Below are positions 23,265 through 29,725 of a stretch of 39,532 bases of DNA, piece after piece. Source of the stretch: Chloroflexota bacterium (lineage in GTDB: Bacteria; Chloroflexota; Anaerolineae; CG2-30-64-16); NCBI GenBank assembly GCA_016876015.1, contig VGOD01000024.1, forward strand, positions 1 to 39,532. Direction: 5' to 3'. The notes under the pieces are model-generated. The model made no database searches. It saw only the letters and a program-made list of their open reading frames with translations, and was not told the origin of the DNA. Each line of letters opens with the position of its first letter. Position 1 is the first letter of the stretch. The position numbers and the translations under genes are program-made.

Positions 23265-23806
23265 CAGCCTCCTCCGAAGGCAAGCTTGAACGCCAGACGT
23301 TGCCCTTGCACAGCATCTTCCTCGACGAAAGCCAGGTTATCAATCGTGATCGTCCAGCGGAAGTCTCGCTCGCTCAACAGGCGGACAACTGCCGCGAGAA
23401 GATCGTGGTGGATGTCGCCAACCCCGATCGTGATGTGAGGAAGCCACTGCTCCGGACCATAGTAAGCCAGGCTGCCAGAGGCGCAAGCCGCGAGCTCTGA
23501 CCACAACGCTTGATGGAACTGGCTCAACGCCAGGTCGCGCACGATGGGAATGTAGAGCACGGGCGACGTCCCTGTGAAGATGCCCAACCCGGTCGTTCTG
23601 ACCTGGAAGGGGGAGGCGGCGCGGACGAAGCGATCAAGTCGCGATGCGAGCGCATCACGGTCATAGCTGCGAGCGACGTGGTATGAAAAATGAGGGTGAG
23701 GCGTTGAGTAGACGCCGCACACGCCAAACTGCGTTTCCAGCTCTCGCCAAAGAGCTTCAGTCAACCGGTAATAGTGATCATCAAGCAATGACACAACGGC
23801 CTGCAT
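23264..23806 (-). CDS. 2H phosphoesterase / 2'-5' RNA ligase-like protein
   Basis: A 180-residue member of the 2H phosphoesterase superfamily. The two active-site H-x-S/T-x motifs are HFSYHV at about residues 39-44 and HITIG at about 125-129. The overall layout (TPHPHFSYHVA, then LPHITIGVGD, then FVEEDAVQG) fits YjcG/LigT-like proteins that act on cyclic or 2'-5' phosphodiesters. The true substrate is not known. AGGAGGG precedes the ATG. Confidence 0.85.
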   Translation of the reverse strand: MQAVVSLLDDHYYRLTEALWRELETQFGVCGVYSTPHPHFSYHVARSYDRDALASRLDRFVRAASPFQVRTTGLGIFTGTSPVLYIPIVRDLALSQFHQALWSELAACASGSLAYYGPEQWLPHITIGVGDIHHDLLAAVVRLLSERDFRWTITIDNLAFVEEDAVQGQRLAFKLAFGGG

Positions 23807-23835
23807 CGTGCCCTCCTGACAGGCCCTCCGCCCTT

Positions 23836-24306
23836 CTACGGGGCCATACGGGCAAGTTCGGACAGTACAGCCTCTACCGCGTGCGGCAGAGCCGCCGCCA
23901 CAGCAGGGGTGGGCGCCTCGCCGAAGGTCAGCACATCCTCCACCGCGATCGCTATCACGGTGATGTCGTGGTCCTCCGGCAGCTTCAGACCCAGGCTGCG
24001 ACCAAAGGCCAGCGCGCCGCCGAAGGAAAGGTCGTGGGTGGAACCGGCGTGCAGAGATGCTTGCACGTCCTTCACGCGCAGGCGAGAGACCTGCCCTGCC
24101 GCGGCGTCGTGTACGCCGGCGGCGTCAACCAGGATCAGACGGTCATAGCCCGCGATCGTCTCCAACAGGCGCACCCCGCCCACGCTTGCCTCGACGCAGG
24201 TCACATCATTGCGTGCGCACTGCGCGGCGACTTGCCGGACGACATGAATGCCGATACCGTCGTCGGTCAGGATGGGGTTGCCGAGGCCGAGAACGAGGGT
24301 TTTCAC
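23836..24306 (-). CDS. [NiFe]-hydrogenase maturation endopeptidase
   Basis: A 156-residue HycI/HyaD/FrcD-type protease, which removes the C-terminal peptide of the large subunit after nickel is inserted. Visible: VLGLGNPILTDDGIGIHVV with the metal-binding acid in the TDDGIG loop, VEASVGGVRLLE, YDRLILVDAAG with the second acid, and STHDLSF containing the conserved His. The start is GTG, directly after the stop codon of the rubredoxin-like gene, so the two are coupled. The matching substrate, a large subunit with an uncleaved tail, is encoded at 27671-29131. Confidence 0.93.
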   Translation of the reverse strand: MKTLVLGLGNPILTDDGIGIHVVRQVAAQCARNDVTCVEASVGGVRLLETIAGYDRLILVDAAGVHDAAAGQVSRLRVKDVQASLHAGSTHDLSFGGALAFGRSLGLKLPEDHDITVIAIAVEDVLTFGEAPTPAVAAALPHAVEAVLSELARMAP

Positions 24307-24525
24307 CTACCTCTTCACTGGCTCGTTCACGCGCTGGCTCACCGGCGTGTTCATCAGTTGTGGATCGGGCGTCCCCGGTCCACACTCGGGCGCGTAACAG
24401 GTGACGTCCACAAAGACGCACTTCTGCTGGCAGCTTGGACAGGTTTCCGGCGGAGGCGGCTTGGCCTGGAAGGTGTAGCCGCATTCCGCGCATTTCCACC
24501 AGGGATGGGGTCTACGTACTGGCAT
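24307..24525 (-). CDS. Rubredoxin-like small iron/zinc protein
   Basis: A 72-residue protein with a rubredoxin-type knuckle pair: [11 protein letters not shown] and [12 protein letters not shown], as in the C-terminal domain of rubrerythrins and in small rubredoxin-like proteins. Canonical rubredoxin has CxxCGY...CPxCG; here the second knuckle is CPSCQ, so iron and zinc are both possible. The second half is unstructured in appearance. AGGAGG precedes the ATG. The gene is coupled to the maturation protease, which suggests a role in hydrogenase assembly or electron transfer. Confidence 0.75.
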   Translation of the reverse strand: MPVRRPHPWWKCAECGYTFQAKPPPPETCPSCQQKCVFVDVTCYAPECGPGTPDPQLMNTPVSQRVNEPVKR

Positions 24526-24581
24526 GGGATCCTCCTCATTCAGAAAGGATACTTCTTTTCAGATTCGTTGGCCCAAAGCAC

Positions 24582-24902
24582 CTATCGGGGCCCACATGCA
24601 GCCGCCAGCGCATACGGCCGGATCTCATTCTCCAGGCGAGGTTCCAGCGCTTCGGCAGCTACATCCAGGTCATACTCCGCCTGCAACCCCAACCAGAAAC
24701 GCGGCGACACGTCAAAGAAGCGCGCCAGCCGCAGGGCGGTGTCGGCTGTGATACTCCGCTGTTCCAGCACGATCTCGTTGATACGCCGCGTGTCCACGCC
24801 GATCGCCAGCGCCAGCCGGTTCTGGCTTAGCCCCAGTGGCTTCAGAAATTCCTCTAGCAGCACCTCACCGGGGTGTACTGGCTTCAACCTCTCTTCGGCC
24901 AT
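24582..24902 (-). CDS. higA: HigA-type antitoxin (XRE family)
   Basis: A 106-residue HigA/VapI antitoxin. It begins with the family signature KPVHPGEVLLEEFLKPLGLSQ, then the helix-turn-helix LSQNRLALAIGVDTRRINEIV and TADTALRLARFFDVSPRFWLGLQ. It would neutralise the toxin encoded 16 bases upstream and repress the operon, probably through the palindrome at 25213-25227. Start supported by AGGAG at a good distance. The order toxin then antitoxin is the usual one for higBA. Confidence 0.93.
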   Translation of the reverse strand: MAEERLKPVHPGEVLLEEFLKPLGLSQNRLALAIGVDTRRINEIVLEQRSITADTALRLARFFDVSPRFWLGLQAEYDLDVAAEALEPRLENEIRPYALAAACGPR

Positions 24903-24918
24903 TGTCCCACTCTCCTGA

Positions 24919-25200
24919 TTAATGATAGTCCGCAATCTCCACCTCATACGCATCACTGTCTTCCCATCGAAAACAGACCCGCCACTGGTCATTGATGCGC
25001 ACGCTGTACTGCCCCGCTCGATCACCGATCAGCTTCTCAAGGCGATTTGCGGGCGGCACGCGCAGATCATTCAGCGATGTCGCGTTGTTGATCATGCGCA
25101 GCTTGCGCAGCGCAACTTGCTGAATGCCTGATGGCAGCTTGCGCGAGCGCCGGAGCCTGTAGATCAGACGAGTTTCTTCGTTCCCAAAGGACTTGATCAC
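24919..25200 (-). CDS. higB: HigB-type toxin (RelE fold)
   Basis: A 93-residue HigB/Kid-like mRNA interferase. It reads MIKSFGNEETRLIYRLRRSRKLP at the start, PPANRLEKLIGDRAGQYSVRINDQWRVCFRW in the core and DAYEVEIADYH at the end, the standard HigB pattern with its basic substrate-binding face and final DYH. The start is GTG at 25200; no in-frame ATG exists upstream. The promoter is so close that the GTG would be at or next to the first transcribed base, implying leaderless translation. Confidence 0.93.
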   Translation of the reverse strand: MIKSFGNEETRLIYRLRRSRKLPSGIQQVALRKLRMINNATSLNDLRVPPANRLEKLIGDRAGQYSVRINDQWRVCFRWEDSDAYEVEIADYH

Positions 25201-25206
25201 GGCATC

Positions 25207-25235
25207 ATTCTATAGCGCAACGCGCTAAGTGTCAA
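25207..25235 (-). promoter_or_regulatory. Promoter of higBA
   Basis: On the minus strand TTGACA (25230-25235), 17 bases, TAGAAT (25207-25212). Transcription is expected near 25200, the first base of the higB GTG codon. Confidence 0.75.
25213..25227. promoter_or_regulatory. Palindromic operator, probable HigA site
   Basis: TAGCGC, three bases, GCGCTA: a perfect inverted repeat that fills the spacer between the -35 and -10 boxes. A repressor bound here would block RNA polymerase, as expected for autoregulation by HigA. Confidence 0.6.
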
Positions 25236-25268
25236 ACGCCCAAAGAGAGTGTAACGCGCAAAGCACGC

Positions 25269-25307
25269 GGCCAGACCACTGTAGTTCGTGAACCGGTAGC
25301 CTGGGCC
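25269..25307. repeat. Interspersed hairpin repeat, copy A
   Basis: Matches 27406-27446 in direct orientation: shared GGCC(C)AGACC at the left, TTCG(T/C)GAACC in the middle and GGTAGCCTGGGCCG at the right. The ends pair (GGCCAG with CTGGGCC) and the centre GTTCGTGAAC is itself palindromic. Confidence 0.7.
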
Positions 25308-25324
25308 GGTGGGTGACGCAAGGA

Positions 25325-26482
25325 TCACGATTTCCTCAGCGTCAGCGGCAGATAGCGCCGGATCGGATCGCTCAACGCGATGTCTATCCCCGTCACAGGA
25401 TCGCCGTGCACGGTCACGGGGTCGGGCTGGCGATCGGCGTTCGCGTCGTAGAAGGCCAACGGCTCATCAGGTTCCGGCGCGGCCATGTCGCCATCCAGAT
25501 CCATGTATGCGCCCACCATGTAGTCGCCGGCGGCGACGTTGGTCACAGTGTACGCCCCAGGACCGGCAAGGATCGCATGGTAGGCCGGCGGGCCTTGCTC
25601 CCCCTGGCGGGCGACGAAGACGATGATGGTGTGCGTGCCCGTGATCCGGCCGGCATAGCTGACCTGCCCGGCGATGCTGCCGGTGGCGGGCGCGACCGGA
25701 TCGTGCAAAGCGATGTTGATTCCGCCTACCGCGCTTCCCCCGACCACGGTCACGAAATCGGGCTGACCGTCGCCGTTCGGATCGTACCACGCAAACGGCT
25801 CGTCCGGCTGCGGCGGCCCCATGTCGTCGCCCAGATCCATGAACGCGGCAACCGCGTAGATGCCATCCGCCACGTTCGACACCGTATAGGGCCCGGCGCC
25901 GAAGATGACCGCGGCGTAGGCCGGCTGCTGCTCCCCTGGCCGAATGACGATCACGACGACGTTGTGGGTGAGCGTGACCTGCCCGGTGTAGCTGACCCGG
26001 CCGCTGATACTGCCGGCGCCAACGCCAGGATCGCGCAGCGCGATGTCTACGCCGCCAACCGTCGCGCCCGCGGCCACGGTGACGGGGTTGCCGCCATAGC
26101 CGCCGATCGGGTCCACACTTGGGTCGGGATCACCGCCGGAGTCGTCGGCGTCCATGCCCGCGTAGACGTGGTACGTGCCTGCCTCGACCGTCAGCGTGTA
26201 CGGACCGGGGCCGTTCATCTGTATGGCCGCAACCGGCGGCCCGCCCAGCGTCGTGGTGAACGCGCCCACCCAGATCAAGTGCGCGCCGGTCACTGCGCCG
26301 ACGTAGGACACCGCGCCGCTGATCTCGCCGTGGGTAAGCGCCGGCGCCTGCGGCGATGAGCCAACGTCAGCCCCGGCGGCCATGGTCCAGAGAATCGCGG
26401 CGCCTAACGCGATCAGGGCCGCTCCTGCGACAACTGCGCCCAGGCTGAGCCGGCTGCCTACCATGTATCTGCGCTCGTTCAT
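25325..26482 (-). CDS. Secreted protein with three beta-sandwich-like repeats
   Basis: A 385-residue exported protein. An N-terminal hydrophobic segment (GAVVAGAALIALGAAILWTMAAGA) is a signal peptide or anchor. Three repeats of about 105 residues follow, each beginning with (E/S)ISG(A/R)VSY(V/T)G and carrying GPYT(L/V), Y(H/A)VYAGMDAD or FMDLGDDMG-like acidic turns, then YDPNGDGQPD-type calcium-loop sequences and a final GG(V/I)(D/N)IAL-(R/H)DP. They resemble carboxypeptidase-regulatory-like or SD-repeat domains with probable Ca2+ loops. The protein ends in YLPLTLRKS, a tail seen on secreted proteins of some Chloroflexota; its use as a sorting signal is not proven. An AGAGGG lies upstream of the start. 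Confidence 0.8.
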   Translation of the reverse strand: MNERRYMVGSRLSLGAVVAGAALIALGAAILWTMAAGADVGSSPQAPALTHGEISGAVSYVGAVTGAHLIWVGAFTTTLGGPPVAAIQMNGPGPYTLTVEAGTYHVYAGMDADDSGGDPDPSVDPIGGYGGNPVTVAAGATVGGVDIALRDPGVGAGSISGRVSYTGQVTLTHNVVVIVIRPGEQQPAYAAVIFGAGPYTVSNVADGIYAVAAFMDLGDDMGPPQPDEPFAWYDPNGDGQPDFVTVVGGSAVGGINIALHDPVAPATGSIAGQVSYAGRITGTHTIIVFVARQGEQGPPAYHAILAGPGAYTVTNVAAGDYMVGAYMDLDGDMAAPEPDEPLAFYDANADRQPDPVTVHGDPVTGIDIALSDPIRRYLPLTLRKS

Positions 26483-26654
26483 GATGGCCCTCTTTGACGT
26501 CGTTTTCTGCCTTCGGCTTCGGCGCAGTTCGCTTTCCACCCCTGAAAGCAGCTTCGTCCTCAGTCAGAGCTTCCTCGTCGGTCTGACTTTCGTAGTGCGC
26601 CAAAACTCGAGCCACTCGTTCTTGGTTCCACTCTGGAGGGAAATGTTCTTTCAT
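26367..26654 (-). CDS. Short antitoxin-like protein, probably truncated
   Basis: The first 45 residues (MKEHFPPEWNQERVARVLAHYESQTDEEALTEDEAAF) look like a family of small acidic proteins encoded next to PIN-type genes. Family members continue with an EVP-containing tail; here the sequence switches to a basic, unrelated tail that overlaps the start of the secreted protein gene by 116 bases. It follows the DUF5615 gene by 5 bases. A genuine gene with a replaced C-terminus, or a remnant, are both possible. Confidence 0.45.
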   Translation of the reverse strand: MKEHFPPEWNQERVARVLAHYESQTDEEALTEDEAAFRGGKRTAPKPKAENDVKEGHHERAQIHGRQPAQPGRSCRRSGPDRVRRRDSLDHGRRG

Positions 26655-26659
26655 CAATG

Positions 26660-27049
26660 TCAGCCAACCCAATCAAATCGAGCTTCTCGCTCGACGCGAA
26701 GTTGCCAGGTCACCAGACCCATCGCCGATACGCGTATCACGTGCCCCATGCGCTTGAGACTTGTATCGAATTCGGAATGATGGAGCAACCGCCGGATGAA
26801 GGCGGCGGCCTCAGTGCGACTGACATCCAAGAACACGAGACAATACTCCGCGTGTACCAGCTTTTGCCGATAGTAGTCCCAATCCATGGTAAAGAAAGTC
26901 GCACGAGAGAGGGTCAACAAAAAGGGGATGATCTCCGCGTCGGCCATCCCCTTTCTGCCCACATCATGGCCGATTTGACGCACCGGCACGCGCCAGCGGC
27001 CGAGCAATTGCCGCTGACTTTCGAGGACGTTCTCGTCCAGGATGTTCAT
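26660..27049 (-). CDS. DUF5615 PIN-like protein (probable toxin)
   Basis: A 129-residue protein. The N-terminus MNILDENVLESQRQLLGRWRV with its Asp-Glu-Asn resembles the first acidic site of DUF5615 PIN-like proteins (usually LLDENLP or similar), and TFFTMDWDYYRQ resembles the later VTxDxDF site. The overall size agrees. The gene overlaps the upstream DUF433 gene by four bases (ATGA). DUF433-DUF5615 pairs are a recognised toxin-antitoxin-like arrangement; nuclease activity here is inferred, not shown. Confidence 0.75.
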   Translation of the reverse strand: MNILDENVLESQRQLLGRWRVPVRQIGHDVGRKGMADAEIIPFLLTLSRATFFTMDWDYYRQKLVHAEYCLVFLDVSRTEAAAFIRRLLHHSEFDTSLKRMGHVIRVSAMGLVTWQLRVEREARFDWVG

Positions 27050-27309
27050 GCGGCCACAGGCTCCAGCGCGAACTCGTCCGCGTGCATGATGAATGCCTGA
27101 CCTGACAGCTTGATGGCTTCGGCAATCGCGTCTTTACCGATGCTGTTGTGGCATTCTTCGATGATCGTCTCCCAGGCCAAACCCTCAGCGAGCATGTCTA
27201 GCACCTGCCAAACCATGATCCGCGTGCCGCGAAAGGTCGGTTTCCCATGGCAGATCGCCGGGTCGGCCACGATGTATCGTCCCAGCAAGTGTCGTCCGTT
27301 TCCGCTCAT
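27046..27309 (-). CDS. DUF433 antitoxin-like protein
   Basis: An 87-residue DUF433 protein: YIVADPAICHGKPTFRGTRIMVWQVLDMLAEG is the family signature, with the conserved G-K-P-x-x-x-G-T-R-I. It forms a small helix-turn-helix and is the presumed antitoxin of the overlapping DUF5615 gene. The ATG at 27309 has only a weak ribosome site; the frame is open far upstream, but that part is intergenic repeat sequence. Confidence 0.85.
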   Translation of the reverse strand: MSGNGRHLLGRYIVADPAICHGKPTFRGTRIMVWQVLDMLAEGLAWETIIEECHNSIGKDAIAEAIKLSGQAFIMHADEFALEPVAA

Positions 27310-27373
27310 TGTCCCAATACCTCGGATGTGAATAGGCGGCAGTCGGCTACAAGTACATGACCAGTGTGCAGGT

Positions 27374-27402
27374 ATTCTACGATGCCCGCGTCTTAAAGTC
27401 AA
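27374..27402 (-). promoter_or_regulatory. Promoter of the DUF433-DUF5615 operon
   Basis: On the minus strand TTGACT (27397-27402), 17 bases, TAGAAT (27374-27379). Transcription would begin near 27367, about 58 bases before the ATG at 27309. Confidence 0.6.
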
Positions 27403-27405
27403 CAC

Positions 27406-27446
27406 GGCCCAGACCGCCGAGATTCGCGAACCTGGTAGCCTGGGCC
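27406..27446. repeat. Interspersed hairpin repeat, copy B
   Basis: Direct copy of 25269-25307. The outer stem GGCCCAG/CTGGGCC is a perfect seven pairs. The two copies flank the secreted protein and DUF433-DUF5615 genes. Confidence 0.7.
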
Positions 27447-27510
27447 GAGTTGCTGTTGAGCACATCGTCATTGCCCTAAAGGGGGCCTTTGGCTCCGAGC
27501 GGAGTCCGAC

Positions 27511-27542
27511 GTCCTGAGCGAAGCGCAGCGGAGTCGAAGGAT
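27511..27542. repeat. Short interspersed repeat in the hydrogenase-TA intergenic region
   Basis: The sequence TCCTGAGCGAAGCGCAGCGG followed by AGTCGAAGGAT belongs to a type of short repeat common in environmental bacterial genomes; TCCT and AGGA close it. The whole interval 27310-27670 holds no gene: it contains the DUF433 promoter, hairpin copy B, this repeat, and a CACCTGCA/TGCAGGTG hairpin near 27590-27622 that could terminate the hydrogenase transcript. Confidence 0.5.
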
Positions 27543-27670
27543 TGTCGGACGGAGCGAAACAATCTCCCTCGCCTGGATGGGATTGCTCACCTGCACTGCA
27601 CCTGTCGGTGTGTGCAGGTGCAAGTATCGGCCCCAACGGCGGGCCTCGCAATGACTGAAAAGGCGAGCTC

Positions 27671-29131
27671 CTACCCGCGCTTCAACACATCCCTGATCTT
27701 CCCCTCTGCGTCGAAAATCCGCACCTCCAGCGGCATCTGGCCGGGGAGGGTGTGCGTGGCGCAGCCGAAGCACGGATCATACGACCGGAAGGCCATTTCC
27801 ACGCGGTTCAGGATCCCTTCTGTCACCACGCCCTTTTGGATCACGGCCTGCGCCGCCTGCTTGACCGAGATGGCGATGGGCGCGTAGTTGTTCGTCGTGC
27901 CGACGATCAGGTTGGCCTTCTTGACGATGCCGCGCTCGTCGGTGACGTAGTGGTGCGTGAGCGTGCCGCGCGGGGCCTCAACGATGCCCACCCCTTCGGT
28001 CGGCTTCTCAGTCGGCAGGTTGCGGACGTGGGGGTTGGTGATGTCGGGGTCGGTGCACAGCTCCAGCAGCCGCTCGGCCGCGTAGAGCAGCTCCACCAGC
28101 CGCGCCCAATGCGTCGCCAGGGTGTGGTGCACCGGCTTGCCGCCCAGGGTGGCGTAGAACTCCTCGTAGGCCTCCTGCGCGCGCGGGGTGGCCATGCCGT
28201 CGGCCGCGTTGAGCCGCGACAACGGGGTGGCCTGGTAGACGCCGCTTTCTTTGCCGGGGACAAGTCCCTTCCAGCCGACCTTCTTCAGATAGGGGAATTT
28301 GAGATAGGTCCACGGCTCGACCCGTTCGGCCACGACATCCAGGTACTCGTTCGGGCTGTACTTCAGCAGCTCTTTGCCATCTGGCCCGACGACGCGCACC
28401 TTGCCGTCATAGAAGTTGGTCTTGTTGTTGGCGTCCACCATGCCCATGTAGTAGGTGGGCAGGGTGAAGGCCTCCGACAGGATCAGGTCCACGTAGCCCT
28501 GGTTCTTCAGCACTACATCCTTGAAGAGCTGGATGCTGAACAGGCCGAAGTCCACCAGCTCACGCGCGGTCTTCTCGAACCCGGCGCGTTCCTCCTCAGT
28601 GATCTTCTTGGCCACGCCGCCAGGCACGCCGAAGGTGGGGTGCACCTTGCGGCCGCCCAGCGCGCCGACGATGTCCATCGCCTTGCCGCGCGCCTGGATC
28701 ACCGCCGTGCCGGTCTCCACGCCGACCTTGTGGATCAGGCCGAGGATATTGCGCTCGGCCGGCGGCGCATCCGGCCCCAAGACGAAATCGGGCGCGGCCA
28801 GGATGTAGAAGTGGACGGTGTGATCGGCGACGTAGAACGCGGAGTAGAAGAGCTCGCGCAGCTTCTTGGCCGTCGGCGGTGGGTCCACGTGGTAGACGGC
28901 ATCGGCCGCCTTGGTGGCGGCCATGTGGTGCGCCTCGGGGCAGACGCCGCAGATGCGCGGGGTGATGTCGTTCATCTCCTCCACGCGACGGCCCTCCGCG
29001 AACTTCTCGAAGCCGCGCAGCTCCGGGATCACCAGATACGCGTTCGCCACGTCGCCCACGTCGTTGAGAAAGATGTCTATTCGCCCATGACCTTCCAGGC
29101 GAGTTATCGGATCAATGCTGATCTTCTGCAT
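27671..29131 (-). CDS. [NiFe]-hydrogenase large subunit, group 3 type
   Basis: A 486-residue catalytic subunit that holds the NiFe(CN)2CO site. N-terminal RLEGHGR (residues 11-17) is followed by the first nickel motif RICGVCPEAHH, with Cys61 and Cys64. The second motif, DPCFGCATH, is at residues 452-460 with Cys454 and Cys457. After His460 there are 26 more residues, the peptide expected to be cut off by the maturation protease encoded at 23836-24306. No Sec replaces any of the four ligands. General sequence and the company of MvhD and HdrA place it with soluble group 3 enzymes rather than membrane-bound ones. The start at 29131 is fixed by AGAGGAG; a longer in-frame start reads through repeat sequence. 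Confidence 0.95.
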   Translation of the reverse strand: MQKISIDPITRLEGHGRIDIFLNDVGDVANAYLVIPELRGFEKFAEGRRVEEMNDITPRICGVCPEAHHMAATKAADAVYHVDPPPTAKKLRELFYSAFYVADHTVHFYILAAPDFVLGPDAPPAERNILGLIHKVGVETGTAVIQARGKAMDIVGALGGRKVHPTFGVPGGVAKKITEEERAGFEKTARELVDFGLFSIQLFKDVVLKNQGYVDLILSEAFTLPTYYMGMVDANNKTNFYDGKVRVVGPDGKELLKYSPNEYLDVVAERVEPWTYLKFPYLKKVGWKGLVPGKESGVYQATPLSRLNAADGMATPRAQEAYEEFYATLGGKPVHHTLATHWARLVELLYAAERLLELCTDPDITNPHVRNLPTEKPTEGVGIVEAPRGTLTHHYVTDERGIVKKANLIVGTTNNYAPIAISVKQAAQAVIQKGVVTEGILNRVEMAFRSYDPCFGCATHTLPGQMPLEVRIFDAEGKIRDVLKRG

Positions 29132-29152
29132 AGGTTTCTCCTCTTCTGCCAC

Positions 29153-29273
29153 GGATTACACGGATTTCACTGATTTCTTCTTACGCTGTCAAGAGCGAAC
29201 GTCTGTCCCGACGCAGTCCTCTTACCCACCGAATGAATAATCTATGCAATCCGCGTCATTCGTGGCTGAACCG
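29153..29273. repeat. Diverged CACGAATT-family repeat between GxxExxY and large-subunit genes
   Basis: Contains GCCACGGATTACACGGATTT at the left and a degenerate partner ending CATTCGTGGCT near 29257-29267. These are relatives of the hairpins at 29663 and 31182. No gene is seen in the interval. Confidence 0.55.
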
Positions 29274-29646
29274 TCACTTTATCAGGCGTTTGTGTTGAAG
29301 GGATTGGGCGCCGAAATCGAGAAGGAGCGCCAGGCGAAGTCCGGTCGCGGCCAAATAGTTGAGCGCCTGAGCTTCGTGGTTGGCGTTCAAGGTTAGAGAT
29401 GGCCTTAAGCTCCAGGATGATCTTACCCGCTACTACGCAATCAGCCTCGTAGTCGCCTACTAACACACCCTTGTAAGTGACTGGAAGGCGCTTCAACTGC
29501 TCAAATTGAATGCCGCGCAGGGTCAATTCATGCGCTAACGCCGCCTGGTAAACCGCTTCCAGATATCCAGGTCCCAGGATTCTGTGAACCTCCATCGCAG
29601 CTCCGATAATCGCGAACGAAAGCTCCTTGAACAGAATCTCGGCCAT
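29274..29646 (-). pseudogene. GxxExxY protein with one frameshift
   Basis: A GxxExxY-family (PD-(D/E)XK-like) protein. The opening MAEILFKELSFAIIGAAMEVHRILGPGYLEAVY carries the naming motif (GPGYLEAVY) and DYEADCVVAGKIILELKAI holds the probable catalytic D...E-x-K. Near 29388 there is one extra base. Skipping it, the second frame continues NANHEAQALNYLAATGLRLA, then LLLDFGAQSLQHKRLI to a stop at 29274, which is the normal family ending. As read, translation runs into an unrelated tail to 29242. The gene sits between the hydrogenase small and large subunit genes, with CACGAATT-type repeats on both sides. AAGGAGAGG precedes the ATG. Confidence 0.85.
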
Positions 29647-29662
29647 GAGACCTCTCCTTTTT

Positions 29663-29724
29663 GCCACGAATTACACGAATTTCACAAAGAACTCCTTCCA
29701 TTCGTGTAATTCGTGCAATTCGTG
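29663..29724. repeat. CACGAATT hairpin flanking the GxxExxY gene
   Basis: GCCACGAATTACACGAAT at 29663-29680 pairs with a segment ending at 29724 that carries one extra 9-base unit. It lies between the small subunit stop and the GxxExxY start. Confidence 0.75.
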
Positions 29725-29725
29725 G

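Noticed and set aside
27406-27446. A tRNA-like sequence (GGTTCGCGAATC resembles a T-loop).
   Set aside because: There is no acceptor, D or anticodon arm at the right spacing, and the segment is a repeat with another copy at 25269.
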